From: Haloplanus ruber
GTDB lineage: Archaea > Halobacteriota > Halobacteria > Halobacteriales > Haloferacaceae
NCBI RefSeq assembly: GCF_024494725.1
Contig: NZ_JANHDK010000001.1
Coordinates: 1,178,001 to 1,242,000, forward strand
Length of the DNA: 64,000 nt
Direction: 5' to 3'
The notes under the pieces are model-generated. The model saw nothing but the letters and a program-made list of their open reading frames with translations, made no database searches and was not told where the DNA came from. The position numbers and the translations under genes were made by a program. Shown here one piece after another: positions 1-7,753 of this stretch (positions are counted from its first letter, which is position 1; each line of letters starts with the position of its first letter).

Positions 1-478
1 CGGTGACCGCCGTCCGTGACACCCCGACCCCGGGGACCGACCGCGAGGATCAGGGTCGTCCAGCGGGGTTCCGCGAACCGGCGGGACATGGTCGACCGGG
101 GCGCTCGGGCACGGCCCGTGCCAGGAGGCGTCCGAGAAGGACGATGACGACCGGGACCGCGGGGTGGAGGAAGACAGCCGGCAGCGCCACGAGACAGGGG
201 TTGGGGAACCGACTCCCGGTGGCGTGGTCGGAGAGACGATCACAGCGGGGACGCGTGCGGGGTGACGTGTGGTACATCTACGGGGGAGGGCCGAAGCGTG
301 CGTCGCGCGGACCACAGGGGAGGAATGGCCCGGTGTCGGTGCGGGGGAGTGAGCCGTCTATTCTGTTTGTTCGGCTCATTCCGAACAACCAGACCGAACA
401 GTTTAATGCTTACGATTCGTCACGTACGGCCGTGAACGAACGGTGGACGGACCCCTCGGTCGGCGACGGGGAGCGACC
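1..478. other. Leader region without a confident gene
   Basis: No reading frame here looks convincingly coding. The plus-strand frame at 3-482 is Arg/Gly/Thr rich with no recognisable domain and overlaps the next gene. On the minus strand, 277-50 encodes 75 residues with one hydrophobic stretch and high G/C at third positions, but almost no acidic residues, no TATA-like box and no domain. It could be a small membrane protein or a gene remnant. The last 120 bases hold the promoter and operator-like palindrome of the GbsR-type gene. Confidence 0.5.
367..408 (+). promoter_or_regulatory. Operator-like palindrome and TATA box before the GbsR-type gene
   Basis: TTGTTCGG (367-374) and CCGAACAA (381-388) form a perfect 8-base inverted repeat with a 6-base spacer. 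A further half-site, CCGAACAG, follows at 394-401. The TATA-like TTTAATG starts at 402, directly after the third half-site, so a bound protein would cover the core promoter. The start codon is at 479, which implies a 5' leader of about 45 bases. Autoregulation by the downstream wHTH protein is an inference from position. Confidence 0.6.
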
Positions 479-988
479 ATGAGCGGGGACGAGGCGGGGA
501 CCGCTCGGGAGGAAGTCATCGAGTCGATGGAGCGGTCGGCGGAGGTGTACGGGTTGAGTCGGAGCGCGGGGCGGGTGTACGGTGTGCTCTACTTCGCCGC
601 CGAACCCCTGTCGATTCCCGAACTGGTCGAGGAGACGGGGTACGCGAAGTCGACGATCAGCAACGTGACCCGACGGTTGACGCGGATCGGCTTGATTCGC
701 CGGCGCTCCTCGGGCGGTGGCGGGCGGCGGGTCCGGTTCGAACCCGAGGCGGACCTGTGGTTCGTCGTCCGTGACGTGTTCCAGCAACACGTCGCTCGGG
801 AGATGGGGACGACCCGGCGAACACTCGACCGGTCCCTGTCCCGCCTCGACGACGAGGACACGACGACACGCGCCCGTATCGAGGCGTTGGCGGCCACATA
901 CGACGAGTTCGAGACGCTCCTCGAACTCGCGATGGACCACTCCGTCACGGAGTTGATCGACGCCATCGAGGCCTACGAGGACGACTGA
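479..988 (+). CDS. GbsR/MarR-family transcriptional regulator
   Basis: A 169-residue protein. Residues about 10-85 form a winged helix-turn-helix: the recognition region reads ELVEETGYAKSTISNVTRRL and is followed by a wing rich in Arg and Gly. The C-terminal half is helical and acidic, consistent with a dimerisation or effector region, as in GbsR-like proteins that respond to osmolytes or other small molecules in bacteria. The ATG at 479 is chosen because it begins the conserved part. An in-frame start at 443 would add 12 residues of low-complexity sequence. The gene ends one base before the convergent gene on the other strand. The palindrome around its promoter suggests that it controls itself. 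The effector and targets cannot be read from the sequence. Confidence 0.78.
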   Translation: MSGDEAGTAREEVIESMERSAEVYGLSRSAGRVYGVLYFAAEPLSIPELVEETGYAKSTISNVTRRLTRIGLIRRRSSGGGGRRVRFEPEADLWFVVRDVFQQHVAREMGTTRRTLDRSLSRLDDEDTTTRARIEALAATYDEFETLLELAMDHSVTELIDAIEAYEDD

Positions 989-1540
989 CTACCAGGAGAC
1001 GGTGTAGACACAGGCGTCGTCGCCGTCGCGGCGACACCGGTCGCCCCGCTCTTCGACGAAGACGAAGGCCTCGACGGGGGCGTGTTTCCTGGCGACGGCC
1101 CGGATCAGGCCCCGGTCGAACGGGCAGGGGTAGGGGGTTCGACAGGTCATCTCGGCCTCGCGGTCACCGACTGCGGCGAACCGGTAGAAGCCGATGTCGC
1201 CGCCGCGGTGGTTTCGGCGGTAGGCGTCGTCGATGGCACGCAGTCCCTCGGGGACCGAATCCGGATCGGCCGGCCACTCGGCGACGTCGGGGATCTGTTC
1301 GCCGAGTCGGTCGAGGATGTGCGGTTCGAGTTCCGCCGCGATGACCTCGAACGTGTTCAACCAGGCCTGCTGGGGATACCACTCGTCCGGCGACGGATCG
1401 TCGATGCCGTTCGCCGCGAGGGCGTCGCGTGCCGTCTCCCGGTAGGCGTCGGCGAACCGAGCGAGTGCGTCGTCGACGACGCGAAGAATCGTCCGCCCGT
1501 GGACGTCCACGTCCTCGTCGAAGGCCTCGTAGGGAGCCAT
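989..1540 (-). CDS. Haloarchaeal protein with V4R-like C-terminus
   Basis: A 183-residue soluble protein. The N-terminal part (YEAFDEDVDVHGRTILRVV) is helical. The C-terminal part has spaced cysteines (CRTPYPCPF, then CRRDGDDACVY) and ends in a Y-T-V-S-W strand, reminiscent of the V4R/heme-NO-binding-like fold, where such cysteines bind metal or small molecules. This is a pattern resemblance only. The ATG at 1540 is preferred to the one at 1588 because a TATA-like CTATATCC lies about 27 bases upstream, which fits a leaderless transcript. It is convergent with the GbsR-type gene, with stops abutting, and divergent from the histidine kinase at 1657. The function is unknown, and a sensory role is plausible given the neighbours. 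Confidence 0.6.
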   Translation of the reverse strand: MAPYEAFDEDVDVHGRTILRVVDDALARFADAYRETARDALAANGIDDPSPDEWYPQQAWLNTFEVIAAELEPHILDRLGEQIPDVAEWPADPDSVPEGLRAIDDAYRRNHRGGDIGFYRFAAVGDREAEMTCRTPYPCPFDRGLIRAVARKHAPVEAFVFVEERGDRCRRDGDDACVYTVSW

Positions 1541-1656
1541 CGACTGTGCCTGTGCGGGGCGTCCGGATATAGCTTGGTGGGACAGCATCGGGTGAGGTTT
1601 TCATCCCTGATACTCACGTCCGAACGGTTATTCGCCCGTCGGTTGTATAGCCGGCG

Positions 1657-4600
1657 ATGAACTGGGAGCCCCCGGATCCCGTTCGCGTCCTGCACGTCGA
1701 CGACGATCCCGATTTCGCCGAACTGACCGCCACCTTTCTCGAACGTGAGAACGACCAGCTGACCGTCGAGACGGCAACCAACGTCGACGAGGCGCTCGAA
1801 CGGCTTCGAGTCGACGAGTACGACTGTGTCGTCTCGGATTACGATATGCCCGGTCGGAACGGCATCGAGTTTCTGGAAGCCGTTCGGAAGACCAACCTCT
1901 CGCTTCCGTTCGTCCTCTTTACCGGGAAAGGCAGCGAGGAAGTCGCCAGCGACGCCATCTCCGCGGGCGTGACCGACTACCTCCAGAAGGAGACCGGGAC
2001 CGACCAGTACGCCGTCTTGGCCAACCGGATCGTCAATGCCGTCGAACACGACCGCTCGCAGCGGCTGGTCGAACGCAGCGAGCGCCGCTTGCGAGAGATT
2101 GTCGACTCGCTCCCGCACTCCCTGTTCGTCGTGGACCGCGAGGGGCGGTATCTGCTCGCGAACGAGACCCTCGCAGAGTTTCACGACACCACCGTCGACG
2201 ACATCGAGGGCACCACCGTCGCCGAAATCCTCGGTGACGAGATGGCCAACCAGGTTCGGAGCGACGTCGAGGAGGTGCTGAAGACGGGCCAGCCAAAGCG
2301 CGTAACTGACGTCGAACTGCCTGACGCAGCGGGCCAGACACACATCCTCGAACCCCGGATGCTCCCGTACGACCTCGCAGAGGGCGACGAGGCGGTGCTC
2401 GGCATCGCGGTCGACGTGACGGAACGCGAGGAACGAAAGCACGAACTCGAACGGGCACAGGAGCGGATGCAACTCGCGCTCGACCGGACGCAATCGGTCA
2501 TCTTCGAGATCGACCTCGACACCGGGGCCGTCGTCCGGCACGGCACTTACGAGCAGTTTTTCGATCACGCTCCCGCAGAGGTGCCGACGTGGGAAGCACA
2601 CTGCGAGACCGTCGTCCACCCGGAGGATCGGGCGGCGTTTCGACGCTTCCACCGAGAGTTGATCGAGGGCGAACGGGAGCGCGGCGAGATCGAATACCGG
2701 ACGACCCCCGACGCCGAGACGGGCGAGCACCGCTGGCTCCGGGCCACCGTCGACACCGACGGGGCGCCGGATCGCCGGGCGGTCGGCATCTCCCGGGACA
2801 TCACCGCGTACAAGAAACGTGAGGCGGAACTCGAACGCAAGGAGCGACGATACCGCGCCGTCTTCGAGGATCCGAACATCTCCGTCGGGCTACTCGACAC
2901 CGACGGGACGGTACTCGACATCAACCGGACGGCGCTGACGTACGTGGACGCCGACCACGCCGACATCGTCGGTCGACGCCTCCCGCGGACGCCGTGGTTC
3001 GACGAGGATGACGACACCGCCTCACGAACCGAGGCGTGGATCGACCGCGCCGCCGACGGGGAGTACGTCAAGTTCGACCTCGAACTCACGCGACCGAACG
3101 GCGACCCCTACTCGATTACTGGCGTCTTCCGCCCCGTTGCGGACGACGACGGCAACGTGACGTCGATCATCGTCTCGACACGCGAGGTCAGCGAACGCGA
3201 GCGCAACCGACGAGCGCTGGAGCGGACGAACACCGTGCTCTCGACGCTCGTCGACACGCTTCCGGTGGGCGTGCTCGTCGAGGACGAGAACAGGCGCGTG
3301 CTGAAGACAAACGAGCAGCTATTCGACCTGTTCGGGATGCAGGGAACGCCCCCCGAGACGGTCGGCGAGGACTGTGAGCGCTTAGCCGAGGCGGTCAGCG
3401 GTCTGTTCGCGGACCCCGAGGCGTTCGTCGACGGCATCGAGGCGACGTTGGCGGGTGACGAGGACGGCCACGAGGAGACGCTGTCTCTTCGGGACGGCCG
3501 AACGTTCACCCGAAAGCACCGCCGAATCGACTTGCTCGACGGCGACGGCCACCTCTGGATGTATCGCGACGTGACCGAGCACGCGCGACGCGAACGGCGC
3601 CTCGAAGCCCTGAACGAGACGACCAGGGAGCTGATGGCCGCGGAGACCCGAGAGGGAATCGCCGAAATCGGCGTCGAGGCGGCACGGACAATCCTCGGCC
3701 TCGATGCGAACTCGGTCCACCTCCGCACCGACGAGGCGGGACTCGCTCCGGTCGCGTACACGGACGCACTCACCGAAATCATCGGCGAGCCGCCGGCGTT
3801 CGACGAGGCGGAGAGCATCGCGTGGCGGAGCTACGAGCAAGGGGAGGCGTTCGCAGTCGACGACGTCCAGACCGATCCGGACATCTACAACCCCGACTCC
3901 GTGATCAGGAGCGAACTCTACCTGCCGCTCGGCGAGGACGGTATCCTGATCGCGGGATCGACCGCCCCCGACGCCTTCGACCATCGGGATCTGGTTCTCG
4001 GGGAGATTCTGGCCGGAAGCCTCACCACGGCGCTCGAACAGGTGTGCCGACGGGAACGGCTCCGCGCCCACGAAGGGGAACTCGCCAGACGGAACGACCA
4101 CCTAGAATCGTTCGCGAGTGTCCTCTCACACGACCTCCGGAGTCCGCTGAACGTGGCCATGGGCCAACTCGAACTGCTGGCCGAGTCGTGTGACAGCGAG
4201 CATCTGCCGACGATCCGGCGGTCGCTCGACCGGATGGAGACGTTGATCGACGACCTCCTGACGCTCGCCCGCGAGGGCACCGAGGTCGGAGAGATGGAAC
4301 CCATCGAACTCGCGACGCTGGTCCAAACCTGCTGGGAGACCGTCGAGACGGGCGCCGCCAGTCTCGATATCCGCACCGATCGGACGGTCGTGGCCGATCG
4401 CAGCCGACTCCGACAACTGATCGAGAATCTGATTCGGAACAGCGTCGAACACGGTTCGACGGGCAGTCGGACGGAGTCCGACGACAGCGTGGAGCACGGC
4501 TCCACGGGTAACCGGACAGAGTCCGGTGACAGCGTCGAACACGGTTCGACAGGCAGTCGGGCGGAGTCCGACGACAGCGTGGAGCACGGCTCCGCTGATC

Positions 4601-4890
4601 GCCGTCCGGAGGGCGGCGGGGCGACGGACGACTCGATCACCGTCACCGTCGGCGACTGCGAGGGCGGATTCTACGTCGCGGACGACGGGTCCGGCGTCCC
4701 CGAGGCGAACCACGAGTCGGTGTTCGAGGCGGGCTACTCGACGTCGCCAGACGGCACGGGGCTGGGCCTTCGGATCGTCGAGGGAATCGCCACCGCACAC
4801 GGGTGGACCGTCTCGGTCACAGAGAGCGCCGACGGCGGGGCTCGCTTCGAGATCGTCGGCGTCGAGGGGCCGACGACGTCGGTGGACTGA
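1657..4890 (+). CDS. Hybrid sensor histidine kinase: REC, four PAS, GAF, HisKA, HATPase
   Basis: A 1077-residue cytoplasmic sensor kinase with no membrane segment. An intact N-terminal receiver (about 1-125) has the acidic cluster HVDDDPD, the phospho-acceptor in VVSDYDMP, Thr in LFTGKG and Lys in YLQKETG. Four PAS domains follow (about 140-260, 265-385, 395-515, 520-650), then GAF (650-805), HisKA with phospho-His about 825 in SHDLRSP, and a HATPase with N-box NLIRNSVEHG and G-box DGTGLGL. Directly after the N-box, residues about 929-982 are a 15-residue tandem repeat (unit SVEHGSTGSRTESDD) absent from ordinary kinases; see the repeat entry. A TATA-like GGTTATT about 28 bases before the ATG supports a leaderless start. 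The partner and the signal are unknown. Confidence 0.9.
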   Translation: MNWEPPDPVRVLHVDDDPDFAELTATFLERENDQLTVETATNVDEALERLRVDEYDCVVSDYDMPGRNGIEFLEAVRKTNLSLPFVLFTGKGSEEVASDAISAGVTDYLQKETGTDQYAVLANRIVNAVEHDRSQRLVERSERRLREIVDSLPHSLFVVDREGRYLLANETLAEFHDTTVDDIEGTTVAEILGDEMANQVRSDVEEVLKTGQPKRVTDVELPDAAGQTHILEPRMLPYDLAEGDEAVLGIAVDVTEREERKHELERAQERMQLALDRTQSVIFEIDLDTGAVVRHGTYEQFFDHAPAEVPTWEAHCETVVHPEDRAAFRRFHRELIEGERERGEIEYRTTPDAETGEHRWLRATVDTDGAPDRRAVGISRDITAYKKREAELERKERRYRAVFEDPNISVGLLDTDGTVLDINRTALTYVDADHADIVGRRLPRTPWFDEDDDTASRTEAWIDRAADGEYVKFDLELTRPNGDPYSITGVFRPVADDDGNVTSIIVSTREVSERERNRRALERTNTVLSTLVDTLPVGVLVEDENRRVLKTNEQLFDLFGMQGTPPETVGEDCERLAEAVSGLFADPEAFVDGIEATLAGDEDGHEETLSLRDGRTFTRKHRRIDLLDGDGHLWMYRDVTEHARRERRLEALNETTRELMAAETREGIAEIGVEAARTILGLDANSVHLRTDEAGLAPVAYTDALTEIIGEPPAFDEAESIAWRSYEQGEAFAVDDVQTDPDIYNPDSVIRSELYLPLGEDGILIAGSTAPDAFDHRDLVLGEILAGSLTTALEQVCRRERLRAHEGELARRNDHLESFASVLSHDLRSPLNVAMGQLELLAESCDSEHLPTIRRSLDRMETLIDDLLTLAREGTEVGEMEPIELATLVQTCWETVETGAASLDIRTDRTVVADRSRLRQLIENLIRNSVEHGSTGSRTESDDSVEHGSTGNRTESGDSVEHGSTGSRAESDDSVEHGSADRRPEGGGATDDSITVTVGDCEGGFYVADDGSGVPEANHESVFEAGYSTSPDGTGLGLRIVEGIATAHGWTVSVTESADGGARFEIVGVEGPTTSVD
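4443..4593. repeat. In-frame array of palindromes in histidine kinase 1
   Basis: Three full 45-base units plus a partial fourth. Each unit holds two 17-base palindromes with 7-base arms and 3-base loops. In order: GTCGAAC/GTTCGAC (4444-4460), GTCGGAC/GTCCGAC (4466-4482), GTGGAGC/GCTCCAC (4489-4505), ACCGGAC/GTCCGGT (4511-4527), the first type again (4534-4550), a one-wobble copy of the second (4556-4572), and a decayed third type from 4579. The period is 45 bases (15 codons) and the full alternating cycle is 90 bases. Arms change in pairs between units, so stems are kept. The array stays in frame and encodes the repeat after the N-box. Confidence 0.92.
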
Positions 4891-4912
4891 CCGCTCCCGG
4901 CGCACCGCCGAC

Positions 4913-5965
4913 TCACGTGCCCGGCGGTTCGTCGGGTGCCACGACGAGTTCGGTCGCCTCGACGTCCTCGAAGGCCGCAGCCTGGCCGCCCACGGCGACC
5001 TCGCCGTCGTCGGTACGGACCGTCAACGATGCCGTCATCCGACTGCGGTCGCCGGCGACGTCGACGATCCGACCCTCGACGGTCCGTGGCTCGCCGGTCT
5101 CCACGTCTCGACCCCGGACGGTGACATACTGAGGGGTGTCCCGACCGCTGAGGTCGTTGACACAGCGTCGGAGCGAGGCGTACCGCCGCGGATAGGGGCG
5201 GCCGTCGGCCCGGTCGAGCAGCGTCGTGGCCGACCCCCAGACGACGGTGTTCAGAAATCCCGAGACCAGCAGGCCGAGATCCGAGCGGTTGAACACGACG
5301 CCGTATCGCTCGGGGCCGGTCCGGACCGCCTCGCGCGCCGTGTAGATGGAGTACTCGCCGTCGGCGACGGCGGCGATAGGCGTCGTCACGCCTCGTCGGG
5401 CGCGGACGCTCGATGCCACGTCCGTGTAGTCGTACGCGTCGGCGTCGGGCACCTCGGCGGCCGGCGAGAGCAGGAGGTCGACGGCGACGCCTTCGGCGCG
5501 TCGCTCGGCCAGTGTCTCCTCGAACCGCGAGAAGAGGTCGGGCGTCAGCGAGATCAGCAGTTCGTACTCCGCGGTCGTGATCACGTCCTCCAGATATCGG
5601 AGGATCGTTCGTCGGGACTTGACGAGCGACGCCGCCTCGGTCCCGCGGCTGGGTGCGGTGTACCGGCGCTCGAGTCCCTCGACGAGGTCGGCGAGGGTCG
5701 TCCGCACGTCGCCGAACGCCTCCGTCGGATCGACCGCGACGATCCGCATCGGTCGGGACTCGTGAACCTCGACGAACCCGTGTTCGGCCAGCCCCCGCAC
5801 CGTGTCGTAGACGCGCGGCTGGGGGATGTCGGTTCGGTCGGCGAGTTCGGTCGCCGTCAACCGCCCGTGTTCGAGCACCGTTACGTATGCCTCAGTCTCG
5901 TACTCGCCGAGGTCGAACGTCTCGCCGACGGTGGTGAGCATCCGGCGGAGGTCGTCGTCGGTCAT
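4913..5965 (-). CDS. trmB: TrmB-family sugar-responsive regulator
   Basis: A 350-residue protein with the TrmB layout. An N-terminal winged helix (about 20-85, with TATELADRTDIPQPRVYDTV) is followed by a helical linker and a C-terminal effector-binding region of about 230 residues with the phospholipase-D-like fold typical of archaeal TrmB proteins. In Halobacterium, TrmB is a glucose-responsive master regulator of gluconeogenesis and glycolysis. Here the gene is last in an operon: its ATG (5965-5963) overlaps the gfcR stop by four bases (ATGA), and gfcR likewise overlaps gdh. Two sugar regulators coupled to glucose dehydrogenase imply feedback control of the Entner-Doudoroff route. The symbol is by family; it could be a paralogue of the global TrmB. 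Confidence 0.85.
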   Translation of the reverse strand: MTDDDLRRMLTTVGETFDLGEYETEAYVTVLEHGRLTATELADRTDIPQPRVYDTVRGLAEHGFVEVHESRPMRIVAVDPTEAFGDVRTTLADLVEGLERRYTAPSRGTEAASLVKSRRTILRYLEDVITTAEYELLISLTPDLFSRFEETLAERRAEGVAVDLLLSPAAEVPDADAYDYTDVASSVRARRGVTTPIAAVADGEYSIYTAREAVRTGPERYGVVFNRSDLGLLVSGFLNTVVWGSATTLLDRADGRPYPRRYASLRRCVNDLSGRDTPQYVTVRGRDVETGEPRTVEGRIVDVAGDRSRMTASLTVRTDDGEVAVGGQAAAFEDVEATELVVAPDEPPGT

Positions 5966-6603
5966 GCGTCGTCACCGACGCGGATCGCCCGCACCAGCGA
6001 GTAGATCGGCACGCCGTCGATGGCGTCGACACCCTGCTTGTCGACGAGGACGACGCAGGCGACCGGGTCGCCGCCGCGTTCGCGGATTGCCTCGACCGTC
6101 TCGGTCATCGTCGTCCCGCTGGTGATGGTGTCGTCGACGACGTAACACGCCCGGTCGCGAATGTCCGCGAAGTTCCGGGAAAACGTGCCCTCGAACTCTC
6201 CGATATCGCCTTCCTCCCACTGGTGTTTGCGAGGGGCATACGCCGCGACATCCGTGTCGAGTTCCTGCGCGACGACCGTCGCCAGCGGGCCGCCGGCCTT
6301 CTCGATGCCGACCGTCAGGTCCACCGCGTCGCCCTGCTTCGAGAGGAGGTCGGCCATCGCCTTCGCGGCGTAGGTCAGTCGGGCCGAGTCGCGTCCGATG
6401 GCGCTCCAGTCGACGTGGATATCGTGTGGCCCGCCGGCGTCGGCGGGCGCCGGTGTCGACGAGGGGTCGGCCCCGCCCGTTCGCTCGACGAGCCACCTCG
6501 CCGTCTCCCGCGAGACGTTCAACTCGTCGGCAATCTCGCCTTTCGAAAAGCCACGCTCTGACAGTGCGCCCGCGCTCTCGATGAGGTCGTCAACGTTTTT
6601 CAT
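5962..6603 (-). CDS. gfcR: GfcR, regulator of glucose and fructose catabolism
   Basis: A 213-residue fusion of an N-terminal helix-turn-helix (about 10-40, FSKGEIADELNVSRETAR) and a phosphoribosyltransferase-like domain with the PRPP-loop motif VVDDTITSGTTM. This architecture is GfcR (formerly annotated PyrE2), shown in Haloferax volcanii to activate semi-phosphorylative Entner-Doudoroff and lower glycolysis genes. The start at 6603 (MKNVDDLIESAG) is chosen because it overlaps the upstream gdh stop by four bases and begins the conserved region; the longer frame to 6702 is basic junk inside gdh. The PRTase-like domain probably senses a sugar metabolite rather than making nucleotides. Its place between gdh and trmB matches the pathway it controls. 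Confidence 0.9.
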   Translation of the reverse strand: MKNVDDLIESAGALSERGFSKGEIADELNVSRETARWLVERTGGADPSSTPAPADAGGPHDIHVDWSAIGRDSARLTYAAKAMADLLSKQGDAVDLTVGIEKAGGPLATVVAQELDTDVAAYAPRKHQWEEGDIGEFEGTFSRNFADIRDRACYVVDDTITSGTTMTETVEAIRERGGDPVACVVLVDKQGVDAIDGVPIYSLVRAIRVGDDA

Positions 6604-7652
6604 ACGGTATCGAACTCCACGGCCGCCTTTATGCTGGCGTCGAACGCCGCCTCGAACCGGTCGACCGGCACGAAATCGGAGACGAATCGGTCGAAAAACC
6701 ACGCGGGAAGCTCACCGAGACGGTCGACGGCCGCGTGAAAGTGCGTCGGGCCGGCGTTGACACTCCCGACGACTGCCTTGTTGTGCATCACGAGACTCTC
6801 GTGGAATCGACCCACGTCGACGGTGAGGTCCTGAGGTCCGGGCAGGCCGAGCAACGCGGCGACGCCGTTGGAGGCAAGCGCGTCGACCGACTCGACGGCG
6901 TGTCGCGGCTCGCCCGTCGCCTCGACGACCAAGTCGGCCGGTTCGTGGACGCGCGGCACCGACTCGACCGGCGTCTGCCGTCCGTCGACGTATGTCGCCC
7001 CCAGCGACTCGACGATATCGATCGTCGGATCGGGTCGGTCGCGTCGCCCGAGGCAGTAGACGTCCATCTCGGGGGCGAGGACGGCGACCGCAAGCAGGCC
7101 CAACGGGCCGTTACCGAGCACCAGCGCTGTCTCCGGGGTCCAGGTGAACGCCGACCGCGAGGCCCGTGCCAGATCGAGTGCCTTCTCCACGACGCTGATG
7201 GGTTCGGCCAGAAACCCCCAGGGTGCGTCCGCCGCGGGGACGGGGACCAGGTACGGCGCCGGACTCGTGAAATACTCGCTCATGAAGCCGTGTGCGCCGT
7301 CGATCCCGCGCTCGACACAGTCCGACGGCGGGGCCATGTCGGGTTCGGCGCGCTCGAAGTAGGCGTTGGTCCCGCTGGGTGGGGGGCGACGCACCATCGG
7401 GACCACCACGTCGCCGCGTTCGAACGCGGTGGTCGTCGGGTCCTCGACGACGCCGACCGCCTCGTGACCGAGGACGAGATACTCCGCGTCCGCGGGAACA
7501 CTGCCGTGGTCGCCGGCGATCACCTCGTGGTCGGTCCCGTCGACGCCGACGCGGAGGGTTCGTACGAGCACCTCCCCCGGCGCCGGGTCCGGACGGGCCA
7601 CGTCGAACAGTCGCGGCCGGTCGCCGCCGGTCTCGATGCCGATGGCTCTCAT
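6600..7652 (-). CDS. gdh: Glucose 1-dehydrogenase
   Basis: A 350-residue zinc-dependent MDR-family enzyme that oxidises glucose to gluconolactone with NAD(P), the first step of the semi-phosphorylative Entner-Doudoroff pathway. Visible features are the catalytic metal region GTDHEVIAG and GHEAVG near the N-terminus, the Rossmann motif LGNGPLGLLAVAVL (about 190-205), and a C-terminal ending typical of haloarchaeal GDH. The start at 7652 (MRAIGIETGG) is chosen because the family begins here and a TATA-like CGATAAAT lies about 30 bases upstream. The longer frame to 7718 runs through that promoter. It is first in the gdh-gfcR-trmB operon, in which each gene overlaps the next by four bases, so translation is probably coupled. 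Confidence 0.92.
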   Translation of the reverse strand: MRAIGIETGGDRPRLFDVARPDPAPGEVLVRTLRVGVDGTDHEVIAGDHGSVPADAEYLVLGHEAVGVVEDPTTTAFERGDVVVPMVRRPPPSGTNAYFERAEPDMAPPSDCVERGIDGAHGFMSEYFTSPAPYLVPVPAADAPWGFLAEPISVVEKALDLARASRSAFTWTPETALVLGNGPLGLLAVAVLAPEMDVYCLGRRDRPDPTIDIVESLGATYVDGRQTPVESVPRVHEPADLVVEATGEPRHAVESVDALASNGVAALLGLPGPQDLTVDVGRFHESLVMHNKAVVGSVNAGPTHFHAAVDRLGELPAWFFDRFVSDFVPVDRFEAAFDASIKAAVEFDTV

Positions 7653-7753
7653 ACTCGTTCGATGGATCGCTGTCGAAAAAGATTTATCGGTTTCCGAGTT
7701 AATGTATTGAACGCGCATCCGACGACCCCTCGGGCGCCGTCTCCGACCGAGCC
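7653..7753. promoter_or_regulatory. Divergent promoter region of gdh and the HAD gene
   Basis: A 101-base spacer between two divergent genes. On the minus strand CGATAAATC lies about 30 bases before the gdh ATG. On the plus strand the AT-rich GTTAATGTATTG lies about 45-50 bases before the HAD start. Between them TCGG (7687-7690) and CCGA (7694-7697) form a short inverted repeat that could be half of a regulator site. GfcR or TrmB binding is plausible but not shown. Confidence 0.5.

Noticed and set aside
50-277. Hydrophobic minus-strand frame as a gene
   Set aside because: It lacks a promoter, has almost no acidic residues and no domain; it is left as unresolved.
3-482. 159-residue plus-strand frame at the window start
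   Set aside because: Low-complexity Arg/Gly/Thr content; it overlaps the regulator gene and its operator.
1357-2730. Long antisense frame (457 residues) opposite the first histidine kinase
   Set aside because: It is a high-GC shadow: the plus-strand frame has clear REC and PAS domains, and this one has none.
4443-4593. CRISPR-like appearance of the repeat array in the kinase
   Set aside because: The units are in frame with no unique spacers, and no cas genes are near; it is a palindrome array within a coding gene.
5962-6702. Longer start for gfcR
   Set aside because: The additional 33 residues are basic and lie in gdh; the coupled ATG at 6603 fits the conserved N-terminus.
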